The notes beneath the pieces were generated by a model. That model had not been told where the DNA came from and did no database searches. It saw only the letters and a program-made list of their open reading frames with translations. This document shows positions 45,691 through 56,916 of a DNA stretch of 64,000 nt, one piece after another. The DNA comes from Populus alba (taxonomy: Eukaryota > Streptophyta > Magnoliopsida > Malpighiales > Salicaceae): contig NC_133293.1 in NCBI RefSeq assembly GCF_005239225.2, positions 10,880,333 through 10,944,332 on the forward strand, in the 5' to 3' direction. How positions within the stretch are numbered: position 1 is the stretch's first letter; each line of letters starts with the position of its first letter. The position numbers and the translations under genes are program-made.

Positions 45691-47080
45691 TGCATTTTTT
45701 TATATATATATTAAAAAATTGATATAACCCAAAAAGGACAATAATATAAGTGATTTCTAAGAGTTTATATACGAGATGCTATTTTGATATTGTTAAATTT
45801 GGAAGCAGGGCCAAGGGATTGGATCCAGCGAGTTTAGTTTCCTGTCCATTTTTCTTGTACGTGTAGATCACCACTGTAGGTGACAGAATATTTTTTCAAC
45901 AAGGATATATATATATATATATTATGGTTGTTGTTTTAAAAAAATTATTTTATAAAAAGCGCTTTAGTTGAGGTTGGTTTGAAAAAATATATATTTGGTT
46001 ACAACGGTGGTTGAAATTGAGGTTGAACAAAAAATAGTTTTATGTGTTTGGTTAAAAAAATGCTTTTCAAATTGAGGTCATAAAATAATTAATATATATG
46101 TGTATAGATTAATGATTTTTAATTTAAATATTATAGATTTAACTACTGTTATTATATCATAAAATAAATAATATTGATATCAAATATTTTTTATTATTCC
46201 ATTAAACTATGTGTAATGTAATTACATATGAAATCTATCAAATAAGGATTGTATTTTTCATAGTTTTTTAAGCATGCAACAACAAAAACTGAATTTTAAA
46301 ATTTATGTAGTGTTATTAAATAATAAAGATTGTGATATCTTTATTATTGGAATTGCGATCAAATTCTACAAATACTATGTCATCATGCGATATCTTTCTA
46401 GTTTATGTAGTGTTATTAAATAATATTAAATATTAGTTTTTTGAGTAAGACACAATTTTTTAAAAAAAAAATTACAATTTCATTACATACAAAAGTCATT
46501 CGACGAGAACTACAGTTTACATATGATTTTTTGAACTTGCAATAAAATTAGGTAAAATATTATCAAGAATAAAATTAAGATTACAATACGAGTAAATTTA
46601 ATTCACCTTAAACTAATTTTTTTAAAAAAATATTGTTCACGATTAACTGCACTAGTTTTTTGGGGGGGGAACTAAACTTTTCTCATTGGTTTTTTTTTTT
46701 AAATAAACTTTTCTCACTAGTTTTTTTTTTTTTCAAATAAACATTGCGACAGTGGAGCGTCGCTCCATTGTTCCTAAAAGTAGTCACGAGAAGCAACAAA
46801 ATGCTGCTTCTCCAATTCTGCGGTTGGGCATCAAAAATTAGTGGACCCTACCAGCTAAAATCAGGTTTGTTTCCTTTACCAAACATTAAAATGTGTGGCT
46901 GCGAGTGAACTTCACCCGCATCCATATTACCAAACACCATCTATAACAAACACGGATTGGAACAATGATTTGATGTTGTTTTTTTTTTTTCCTTTATATC
47001 TTCCTAGTTTATTTTTATTTTTTAATATATAATTTAATTAAAAATAATATTTATAATTTATTTTGGTTTATTTTATATAG
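45690..47080. other. AT-rich DNA with a possible degraded TIR element
   Basis: No gene was recognised. GTTTGGTTAAAAAAATGCTT (about 46049) and GTTTCCTTTACCAAACATTA (about 46868), with CCAAACACCAT at about 46932, resemble inward-facing ends of a non-autonomous element of about 0.9-1.0 kb, but the termini could not be fixed. Short TA and TATG repeats lie at about 45908 and 46095. Confidence 0.3.
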
Positions 47081-47480
47081 TTATTTCAATCTTGTGATTC
47101 GAGCAGATTAACTGAGTTAACTCAAATCATTTTTTTTATTGTGTTTTTCAATCTCGCCACTTAACACTGAGTTAATCAATAATTGAGTTTTATAATTTGT
47201 TTTAATTTTTTTTTTACTATGTTATTCTAGTCTCATGATATGAGTTTGACAGTTTAATCTTGGTAAACCCAAGTCATTTTATTTTATTTATTAATTTTTA
47301 TCTATCAAAATTGAGTTGCTTTTTATAGGGCTATCCTAACTTTAATTTAATTTTTTATTTTTAAAAAACTTCATAGTCTTCTAAATTTGTTTTTAATTAG
47401 ACCATGTTGGTTTAATGAATCAAATTGTAAATTTGTGAGATTAACTTAGATTGACCTGAATAAACTTAATATGTTATTAT
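47080..47480 (-). repeat. Degenerate tandem repeat field 2 (same family)
   Basis: Cores GAGTTAACTCAAATCATTTT (about 47120), TTTAATCTTGGTAAACCCAA (about 47250) and TTAACTTAGATTGACCTGAA (about 47440) recur with the TTGAGTTTTATAATTTGTTT type spacer between them. The units are related to those at 44920-45690 and, inverted, at 53750-55290. Confidence 0.6.
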
Positions 47481-50400
47481 TTTAATATTAAAAAAAAGCG
47501 AGTTAGCTTTGTTTTTATATAAATCAAATTTTATTTTCATCAATTATCTAAATTATTTTTAAATATAACAAATTGATTGGATTATAACAAGTTAGTCTGT
47601 GCATAACATTAAATTTGCTATTCTTTTTTTTCATACAGCAACATCTCTCCAACTCAACAAACTCGTCGGCGAACTGTCTTCATTTTCTTGATGCCTTTGC
47701 GTCGTTTATATAAAGTCACCGGCTAGCACTTGGCATGTTGAATGGATGCCGTTGAGTTTGTTTTCTGGTAGCTTGAAACTTCGTAAAAAATAATTAAAGC
47801 AAGTTAGCGCAATTAATTCGTCGTCGTTCCTTCTTGATCCTTGCTGCAATGATAAGTAAGTCAATTAGGTGGGTCAAACTAGAGAAGTGGATAACATCTT
47901 CACCCTCCGGCCCAGCTACAAGACCCCACTCCGCGGGCACAGTGGAGATGCAACCACCGAATTGACAGGGCCGCGGAAAGGATACTATTTATGTGCGATA
48001 TGCATTGCTCCCTGTCAAGATTTTCTCGTGTTTGGTTGGCCTGCGAGATCTTTGCTCTCTGTACATCTGAACCATTATAGAAAAGGAATCTTGGTTTTGG
48101 GTACTTCGAGAAAAAAAAACTGCGATTTTGACATTATAGAGTTACCAGGTGATGTTTGTTTCATAAAAATTGTTTATACGAAAGTCATTTTTTTAAGAGT
48201 TTGCTTATTTTTATAAAAGTTGATTAATGAAAAATATTTTTAAAATAAAATAAAAATTTAGCTTGATTTTTATTTTTTTTAATTTTAGATGAAAAATACT
48301 TTTAAAAAGTTATAAATTTTTTTAAAAATATCATATTATTTGTAAATTATATTAAATTTAATCCTTAATATTTTAATCGTTATATATTTTTTTTTAATTT
48401 TATCATTTGAAATCTGATTTTTATACCAGCTTTGGTTCTCGTTTTTTTTATTGTTATTTGTTTTTCTCTTATCTTTTTATTAATTGAAATTTTTTATCTA
48501 TCATATTTAGTCTTTATTTTTTTATTGATATTTATTTTATTTAAAATAATTTATGATTTTTTTTAAAATTCCATCATCTTTTAATTTTTTTTATCTGTTA
48601 CATTTGATCTTTATTTTTTTTATTGTTATTTGTTTTATTTGAAATGATTTATGAAATAATTTTTTTTAATTTCATCATACTTTATTTTTTTTTATCTATC
48701 TGATCTAGTCTTAATTTTTTTTAATATGCTTGGAAAAAAACTAGAAAAAAAAAATTACTTTTAAATTCATTTTTCATAATATATCCCAGCACTATAAAGT
48801 ATTATCTATTTTTTTCAATACAACTAATATTAAAAAGCTATTTACTTTTTATAAATTTATTTTTCTTTGTAATCACTTTCTAAAAAGCGTGACTAGTTGA
48901 CTGTTATATAACTCGAAGGGGTTTGCCTAGTTGTTAAAAAAAGTGTTGTTTTTTTTTTTTGAGGGTGAATCCTGCAATCAGCATAAAATCAGGGATATAA
49001 AGATTAATTGAAGACTTATTATATTATACAAAAATAAAGTGGATTATTCCGAAATAATACATCCAATATGAAAGAAAAAAATAAAACCAATGGTAGCAAC
49101 GCTTTGATGCTCTTTGCTGCAAGGCTTTGACTATATATATATATATATATATATAAACAAATTAAAAGAACAGTGTCGATAAGGATTGATGAATCTTAAA
49201 GGAAGAAAAAGAAAAGAAAAGAAAAGAAAAAGGAAAAAGATTATGTTAAAAAATAATATAAATTATATTTTAAATTTTATCTAATAATTTAATTTTTTTG
49301 GTTGAATTGGTTATTTGATATATCATCAGAATTTTGATGATCAAGCGGTTACGAATTCAAATCTTACAATTCTTTTTTATTTGATAAAAATTTAATATAA
49401 GATAATATGAATATATATAAATTTTAAGATTAAAAAGCTTTTATCAGAGGAAATTTTTTGAGTTAAATTTGTGTTTTTTTTAATAGAAAGCAATGGTGTT
49501 AAAAAGTAATTTATGACAGAACAATTTTGGTCCCATTTGATACTTTTCCTGATATTGATTTTTTTTTTCTACTTTTCTAAAAACCGTTTGAAAGACATAT
49601 GAATGTCAAATTATTTCCTGTACTTGGTTTAAAAATATAAAATTATATTTTTGGTTTTTTTTTTTTCTAAAAAACAAAACAGCTCGATATCCTACAATGA
49701 TGGTGGTTTTGGTATCCTATAGATGGAAAACAACAAAATATTTTTTTTTTCATCTTTTAAAAAACAGGTTGAGTTCTCAAACTGTTTACAGGGAGAAATA
49801 AATGAATATAGCAGTTAGAAATACAAACCTGAAATTGAGCTATAAATAGGCCCATCGTCTTAAATATATTTTCCCTGCTGTTGGGCCCAAAGAAGCAATG
49901 CCATTTACAAGCGAGGGCAGAGTTGACTGACTGTCTGCACCCGTGGCCAATGGCCATGGCACGCGCGTCCCTTGAACTTCTCATCTTCGTCTGTCCATTT
50001 TCATTGGATTCCATAATCAGGTGAAAAGATGAAATGTAACGCTGACAGTGACGTTAGAGTAGAAGAGGATCACCAGCAAGCTTCGGAAAAATACTTTTTT
50101 GACATGAAAAATATAATATAAATTTGTATCGTAAACTTGAATAGTAGAATTATAAATAATTTTTTAATTAATTATATATTAATAGTCCTAATTAAAAAAT
50201 TAATTTACATTAAAATTTGGTAAAATAAATAAAAAATATTATATTCAATTAGCAATAAGATTTGAGTAATAATTTCAAATATGTCGTTCTCTCCTGATTT
50301 CAAACATGTCTTTCTTGTTTGGATGAATTATTGGACATACGATATATAGTTGGAAAGTTTAAAATGTCTTATTTCTATCCCAACTTTAATTGAAACAAAA

Positions 50401-50830
50401 TTTTATTGGTAACTCTAGATATATTCCAAACAGTACACGAAGGTTTTGTTTGATATATTTGACAACAGTAGTTTATTAATTTTGACCATGTGAGATATTA
50501 TGTTTCCTAACTCCATTTGACCTGAAAATTTACCATAATATATTTTCATGTATCTAATATTTCCTTGTAAAATTTCAGCTTTATCCAATATACGATTTGA
50601 AAGATATGTTCAATCTCGTAAAACTAGTCAATGGACATTTTAAGACCAAATTTGAACTTGACTTGGTTCATATCATAAATTTAATAAACTTGTAAAATCA
50701 GACCGAGTTTACTAATTTTATTGATTTTACAAGAGTTAATTCGTGATTTTAACAACCTTGATTCCGCTTTTAAAGTCAACACCTGTTTGCAATTTCGCGG
50801 GCTAATGAAGTCTCCCTCCTCGTTTCCATT
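47480..50830. other. Intergenic DNA, no gene recognised
   Basis: A mixed-composition island at about 47640-48110 and another at 49850-50060 carry open frames (115 codons ending 48216; 85 codons on the minus strand, 49757-50014), but neither has a recognisable domain. The rest is AT-rich, with a T-rich stretch of short period around 48360-48730. Confidence 0.4.
49132..49155. repeat. (TA)12 microsatellite
   Basis: This is an uninterrupted TA dinucleotide run in intergenic DNA. Confidence 0.9.
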
Positions 50831-50836
50831 AATGAA

Positions 50837-51010
50837 GCTTGTTTGGCAGTGTGGTTGCGGTAACTTTTTAAATAACTTTTCGTGTCAAAATATATTTAAC
50901 GATGTTTCTTTTATTTTATAAAAAATATTTTTAATATCAGAACATCAAAATGATTTAAAAACACTAAAAATATATTAATTTAAAATTAATAAAAAAATTA
51001 AAATTTGTTA
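50837..51010 (+). mobile_element. Diverged MITE of the GTTTGG family
   Basis: It begins CTTGTTTGGCAGTGTGGTTG. It contains CTTTTTAAATAACTTTTCGT and AATATCAGAACATCAAAATG, matching the order of blocks in the MITEs at 13217 and 15063. The right end is poorly preserved. Confidence 0.65.
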
Positions 51011-51538
51011 AGAACACCTTTATAGCGCTGAAACAAAAAGCCCTAGCCTTCTTGTCGCATGTGGACTTGATGCGGCGTAATCAGCCAGCGAGTCCGCTGG
51101 CTGGGCTTGCCGCTTGCGTTTGCGTCCTGCAGGACAGAAGGAGATGATATGCGTCTTCTGAGCTGTTTCTGATTTCCATGCCACGTATCAACCTCCTATC
51201 ATGTATCCAGGCGTTTCTACTCCTATAACTCACAATTTGACAAGTAACTACTGAAGGTAATCCATCTGTAGCATTTTCTTTTCCTTACGATCAACTGGTA
51301 TTTTTGTACGATAGTGAGATTCTCTTGGCTTGGTAAGAAACAAGATAAAAAAAAAAAAAAAAAAAAACAAGAAGATCAATTTCTTTGTATTGGATCGACA
51401 ATCGAAATTTCAAGAATTTCTTTATTGTTGGCTTGAAGCATGAATAATCCCTTTAGTAAAACACTAGTTAATGAGCCTCACAACATTGGGTCATATAAAA
51501 AATTTGTAGAATAGAAAAAATAAATTTAGATAGTCTAA

Positions 51539-51600
<62 letters not shown>

Positions 51601-52290
51601 AAACTTGATTTAGTGAGTCAGTTTTAAAACTTCTCGATTATACTTTTGTTTGGGTTGTTCGTGATTTGAATTATAGACCTTACTAAGTTTAACTTTGTTT
51701 TTTTAAATTATTTTTTACATTATTATATAATAACAAAAATAATAACTCGCAAAATTAAATACCAATTGATTATATAGATATTTATTTGAGATTACAATCA
51801 CTTTATAAAAAACAAATAGAAACAAATTATGAATACTAATTAAGAGTTAATGAAATATTGAAGTATAAAGTTGGAGAAAAAATAACTAAATTCGAAGGTA
51901 AAAAAATTGAAAGATAAGATTTAAAAAATAAAGGAAAAAAAAAAGGTTTTTCCTAGTTTTTCTTAGTATATAAACTAGGTCCTTAGCTTGTGCCACGCTG
52001 CGGGTTTGATTAAAATTTTATATAACCTAAAAAAACATATAGGGCACCTGGAATTCTCTTGCTTTGTTATTAACCATATGACCCGGGAAGTTAAAATTAA
52101 AGATTATATATTTAGACTTCTTACCTAAACCGAGTTTCAAAATAAATCATGCGAGAGCTATCTTCATGCAACTTAGTCGACTTGATAAGTCTAAAGACAA
52201 CCATGACCAGTAAAAAACCATGCTTGGTTTAAAAAAAAGTAAAGATGACATTTGTTTTTCTTTGATATTAAGAAAATAACATATTAGACC
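51010..52290. other. Intergenic DNA with simple repeats
   Basis: No gene was recognised. It includes an A-run of about 20 (51348-51367), the long TA microsatellite, and AT-rich DNA with ACCCGGG-type pieces near 52080 that may be a worn copy of the 167-bp repeat family. Confidence 0.4.
51542..51596. repeat. (TA)27 microsatellite
   Basis: This is a 55-nt uninterrupted TA run, the longest simple repeat in the window. Confidence 0.95.
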
Positions 52291-52299
52291 AACCTAGGT

Positions 52300-53400
52300 T
52301 TCACGACTTAACATGCCAAATTCTCGATTTTGATCATGGACTCAATTAGGTTTACAAACTTTATTTTTAAAAATAAATAAATTATATTGTACCTAGCTAC
52401 CCTTGCCCTGTAATAAGAGATGTCATGCTCATGATCTATATGCATACTAACTTCAATATTTGCAACATTCACACTTACATTAGCTTTCACAATTATTAAC
52501 ATCACCTCATCATTAAGATCATAGTCAATCAGTCGGTGGTGTTGCGTTTTGACATACGTGTGACCTTTTCAATCTTGAAATTGCAAATGAGTCATGCATC
52601 TACTAATACCCATGTGCAAATACCATATACATGTTGGTTCCTGAATGCATTACAACTGCATATAAGTTTTTGTTGAATATTGAATCTTATACCACAATGA
52701 ATTCTTGATATGTCACCGTTTAACTGCAATGGTACATTTAACCATGTTTATAATTTTTGTCCAGCCCTAATTCATCACATGACAAGCCTGAATTCCCATT
52801 AATCAAAACTCAGTCATTGTATGCATTTTGAACATGCTTACTTGTATCTTCAAACTCAAGAGCAGGATGTCTCGTGAATTGGTTTGGTGGCTTAATTAAC
52901 TCATCATCCTTATCTTCATCATCTTTCCCATCTTCATTGACTTTATCAATGTGATGGTCGTCTTTTCCATCACATGCTTTGGGTTCCCCGTAACAATATG
53001 GAGTAGTTGTCATATCTAGTCGAGCTTTTATATCAATAATTTATTATGTCAACATTAGGTTATTTGCTACATCTAAACCGGAGGGACTAGCTGCTCATGA
53101 TACTTGTACGGTTCTTTGAGTGTAACTTGGCACCTGAGTAAGTTCCGTACCAAATGAGTTTGTTTGTCTAAGTCTACTATTAAAGCAAAGCTTTATAATA
53201 TACAACCCGTTATTATTGACAAACCTAAACATTGAATTCACACTTTTGTAACTATAGATGGATGCATCGAAATAAAAAGTTGTACTTACTTTAATTTTCA
53301 TCGTCCATGTAACTTTAACATGAATTTGAAACATGTTCCACCAAATTCGATCACATAACATTCTAGTAGCTTGATAAAAAACATATTTAATATAACAATC
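52300..53400 (-). pseudogene. Probable MULE (Mutator-like) transposase N-terminal remnant
   Basis: Minus-strand frames give, in order, VNSMFRFVNNNGLYIIKLCF, then an acidic linker DKVNEDGKDDEDKDDELIKP, then a PPNQFTRHPALEFED stretch, and last HEHDISYYRARVARYN. The last piece resembles the ISYYKAWRAR motif of the plant MULE N-terminal region, and the order (N-terminal module, acidic linker, this motif) fits. Many stops and frameshifts lie between. The DDE catalytic domain and terminal inverted repeats were not found. Another transposon class is possible. Confidence 0.45.
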
Positions 53401-53749
53401 AAAAATTCATTACTTTCCCTATTGCAGGTGATGCCATTGTTAGTATTGACAATTATACCACTATAAAAGCATAATATTCTAATACCATGAAATATACTAT
53501 CAATAACAAAAGAAAATCCAATTTTTATTTATCAACAACCCAAATTCACCGGGGCATTTAATTTCAACAAAAGTTTATCCAGTGAAACCTTAACCATAAT
53601 ATAATCGGCAAAGGCCCAATTTCATCATTTTTCCCCATAAATAATGAGATTGTCAACTCAATTAACATATTTCACAACTAGTTATCATATTTTATACCTA
53701 ATTCATCAAAATCCCTAATATAACTACAAAACCCTAACCCTAATCCATA

Positions 53750-55290
53750 TTTGACAATATGAGTTAACCTGCTAAGCCCGAGACCCAGCTTGTGAAATGG
53801 TGATAACCTCATAAAAGCAAACAAAAACAAATCACAAAATCTAATTTCCTATCAACCTGGTGTTGAAGGATAAAATCAGAAAAATAATTTGACTAGGAAA
53901 ATAAATAAATAAAACTCGAGTCAACCAAGTTAATTTGTCAAACCCATGGTCCAAATCATGAAAATGAGATTACCTCATGACAAGTAATTTGAAAACAAAT
54001 ATGAAGTCCACCCCTCAATAAACTTAATGTTGAAAGATTGAATTGAGTTTGGAAAATCAATTAAAAAAACAAAAAAATAACTCGAGTCAACTCAAGTTAA
54101 CCCGTTAAACATGTGACCCGAGTTAAAAGATCGAGATGACCTTTCAGTAAGTAAATCGAAACAAATTGCGAAGTTTAATTCCTAGACAATCTGAAATCAA
54201 ATGATAAAATTAAAATTAAAAATAAGTGAATTAGAAAGGGAAAAAAAACTTGAGTCAACTTATCAAACTCGCGGTCAGGATTAGAGGTGTTCACGGTTCG
54301 GTTTAAACTAAAAAAACCAACCGAACCGAATTACATTAATTTTGTGAAATATTAACCGAACTGGACTGAAAGCTGGTTCAAACCGAACTAGTCCGGTTCG
54401 GTTAAATCCGGTTTTTTTGGTAAAAAACTGGGGAACCTAATCCCATCATCCAGATTTTTCATATGGCAAGGAGAAAACACAGGCACAGAAAGAAGATGGA
54501 TTTTACAACACTTTTTGCATGAAAGGCACAGAAATTCAAGATAGAAACTTTCTTGATGGAGCTAGATGAAGGATAATTATCTTTAATATCCAAAACAACT
54601 CCTCCATGGTTTCCATTGCCATTAGTCCCATCGATCTCAACCATTACCACCAATACTAACCACAAGAAAGACAACTAAGAATGAAAAGAGAGGAAAGACA
54701 AAAACAAGGAAAAGAGAGGAAACTTTCCATTGCTCTTTGCCATCAATTTTTGTATGTGAAGTTGAAAAATGTGACCTTTGCATTGAAAGCTCATTCAACA
54801 AACCCACTAGAAATGAAGATTGGGAAATGGGAAAGGAAGATTTGAAATTAATCGAGAGGAAGATTGGAAATAGGGAAAGGAAAATTAGAAATTAATTGAA
54901 AGGGGGACGGCTTTTTGTGAGAGACAAGAATGTTATATTAACTGTTAGGGTTAGGTTACAATTTATACCTTAAAGATTTGTGTAACTTTTGGTTTTTAAT
55001 AGGTCCGATTTGGTTTGTTCCGGTTTTTGGTTCAAAACCGAAACCAAACCGGACCTGTTAAAATTTATGATTTTGACAATCAGTTTAATCGGTTTTTCAT
55101 TTTGGTTCGGTTTTTTAAGTTAAATTTTCTTTGGTTTTATTGATTTTCTCTGTTAATTGGTTATTTTGAACACCTCTAGTCAAGATCATGACATTGAGAT
55201 AACCTCATAAAATAATAAATTAAAATAAATAAATTATAAAGTCCAAATCATAAAAAAACTGATGTTGAAAAATAAGATCTAAATTGAAAA
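53750..55290 (+). repeat. Degenerate tandem repeat field 3, period about 167 bp, interrupted by an hAT element
   Basis: ACTCGAGTCAACC/ACTCGAGTCAACT/ACTTGAGTCAACT cores begin at 53914, 54080 and 54248, spacings 166 and 168. Each is followed by GTTAACCCGTTAAAC-type and GATCGAGATGACCTTTCA / GAGATAACCTCATAAAA-type segments. A worn unit precedes them at about 53756. The last unit is split at 54281 and resumes at 55179. The units are non-coding. The family occurs in inverted orientation near 45 kb and 47 kb. Confidence 0.8.
54282..55178. mobile_element. Non-autonomous hAT-type element, 897 bp, with 8-bp target duplication
   Basis: The ends are perfect 12-bp inverted repeats, TAGAGGTGTTCA and TGAACACCTCTA. 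They are flanked by GTCAGGAT (54274-54281) and GTCAAGAT (55179-55186), an 8-bp target duplication with one difference. Eight-base duplications and TAGAGGTG-type termini fit the hAT superfamily. Subterminal regions are dense in CGGTTCGGTT/AACCGAACC motifs on both sides, likely transposase-binding repeats. No transposase is encoded; the 71-codon minus-strand frame inside has no domain signature. It inserted into the 167-bp repeat. Confidence 0.9.
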
Positions 55291-56185
55291 AACAAAAAAA
55301 ACAAAAAATAAAAAGGAAATACAAAACACTATGCCAAAAGACTGAAAGAAAAAAAGATTTTACTTTACCTTTCCCCTCACCACACTATAGAGTGAATAAT
55401 ATTTTGTAAGGAGTACAATAAAATCCTATCTTTTTGAACAGTATTTTGCATGGAAAGATTTCTTTTAATAGTATTTTATAAGGAGAAGTAGAATAAAATT
55501 ATTTATTTATTTATTTAGTTTTTTTTTTTGTTAATTTTCTTGCTCTCTTTCATCTCAGAACTTTCCCATCCAAATCACAATTTTAATGCTATTTAACTTG
55601 TGATTTTTATCTTAAATCATGAACAAATCTGCGATGAGATGGTCAATGTCATCATAAAGTTGACTTTCTATCCATGACAATCATTTTTATAAAACGACAT
55701 TGATCGACTACGTTGAAAAAAATCATAGCTACGTGCAACGACTGTATAGTAATATCGGGATTGCTCTGATCATATATAACTGCAATTACCTAACCATTTG
55801 ATGATTGATGATCTATCGTTCCAATGTTTGAATTAACCTTGCTCCCAAGAAAATAATTCAAATCAAATATCCTCTAAACAATAAAAACAAAATACTTGAA
55901 AAAAGAATACTTTTATTGGTAAACAAAATGTTTTAAATAATAAAAAATAAAAAGAAATAAACAAGAATCAAAACACTGCATCATTTTTTATTCTTTACAT
56001 AAAAAAGAAATACTAATTAATTAAAACTAACGTGTATATTTTTAATATTAATATATTAAAATAATTTAAAAATATTAAAAAAATAATTTAAAGTAAATAG
56101 AAAATAAAAAAAAAATATTTTTTAAAACAGAAAAACAAAAATAACTTTAACTGTATATGCAGACCGAACCTATCCATGAGTAGCC
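55290..56185. other. AT-rich intergenic DNA, no gene recognised
   Basis: A MITE-like AT-rich stretch lies at about 55990-56150 (TTTTTAATATTAATATATTA and AAATAATTTAAAAATATTAA). No coding homology was found. Confidence 0.4.
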
Positions 56186-56186
56186 G

Positions 56187-56230
56187 TGGCGCACTCTTTT
56201 CCTGGACAATGCACTTTATAGAGTGCGCCA
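56187..56230. repeat. Perfect 11-bp inverted repeat with 22-nt loop
   Basis: TGGCGCACTCT (56187-56197) and AGAGTGCGCCA (56220-56230) are exact reverse complements. The right arm leads straight into an open frame. It may be a small foldback scar or a factor-binding palindrome. Confidence 0.8.
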
Positions 56231-56462
56231 TTCTTCTGTCGATTCTCAAAGAAAAACAGTATCATACTCTGATTTCTTGCAAGACAAGTTAACCATGGCA
56301 TTGCAGAAAATAAAAGCAACAAACATTGCTAGCAGGCTTAAAAAATTCAATTTGTTCAGTGGAAAGTCACAAACAAGAGAGGTCTCTCCACTCCAATCCA
56401 TTGCCTTCCCTTGTTTCTTTGACTGTTGCCAGCACCCACGATTATCCCGGTATGAATCATGA
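56223..56462 (+). pseudogene. Unrecognised coding-like fragment, about 79 codons
   Basis: The frame reads RHSSVDSQRKTVSYSDFLQD and KLTMALQKIKATNIASRLKK, a pattern that looks like an amphipathic, basic protein segment, and ends at 56462. There is no ATG at its beginning; the first in-frame ATG (MALQKIKA) is at 56295. No family was recognised. It lies between an inverted repeat on the left and an 18-bp tandem repeat on the right, about 450 bp before the ARIA gene, so it could be a captured gene piece. Confidence 0.25.
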
Positions 56463-56494
56463 CTAGCCACGGCATCATGACTAGCCACGGCATC
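56457..56494 (+). repeat. Two tandem copies of an 18-bp unit
   Basis: ATGACTAGCCACGGCATC occurs twice in direct succession. The core GCCACGGC is the reverse complement of GCCGTGGC at about 56183-56190, so the region has inverted relatives on both sides of the coding-like fragment. Confidence 0.8.
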
Positions 56495-56916
56495 ATTCAC
56501 TTCCCCGATCCAATCCAGGTGGACCCCAACGTTGGTGTGGACCCATCTCTTGGCTACCTACTCACCTAGCATGCGCACGTTAGAGCATTTCACTGCTTTC
56601 CCCCACCTCTCCGGCGGGAGTGCACGCTAGCAATTTAAAGCGAATCAAACACCAAGGCGCACTTTCCACCTAACTAGAGCCGGAAAGTGAAGTGCCCGGT
56701 TTCAACTCCGACATATTTAGCACTCAACATCCTCCACCAGAGCAGGAAAAAGGAAAGTAAAAATTAAAAAGTAAAGAAAAGAAACGAAGCGAAAATAACA
56801 CAAGTACAAATAAAAGCGTTTTAAAAAATCTAAATCTCGAAAGTACCCCTGATCCAGTGATCCCTTCATAATCCTAAAATTTAATTTCTGAGCAGCCTCT
56901 CACTTTCTACGTGTGG

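Noticed and set aside
47869..48216. 115-codon frame in a mixed-composition island
   Set aside because: It starts at GTG, shows no domain, and its last third is Phe/Val/Lys-rich AT sequence. Not supportable as a gene.
49757..50014. 85-codon minus-strand frame
   Set aside because: No family signature, and no promoter or splice support was seen.
51542..51596. Long TA run as a possible replication or matrix-attachment element
   Set aside because: It is explained simply as a dinucleotide microsatellite; there is no further evidence.
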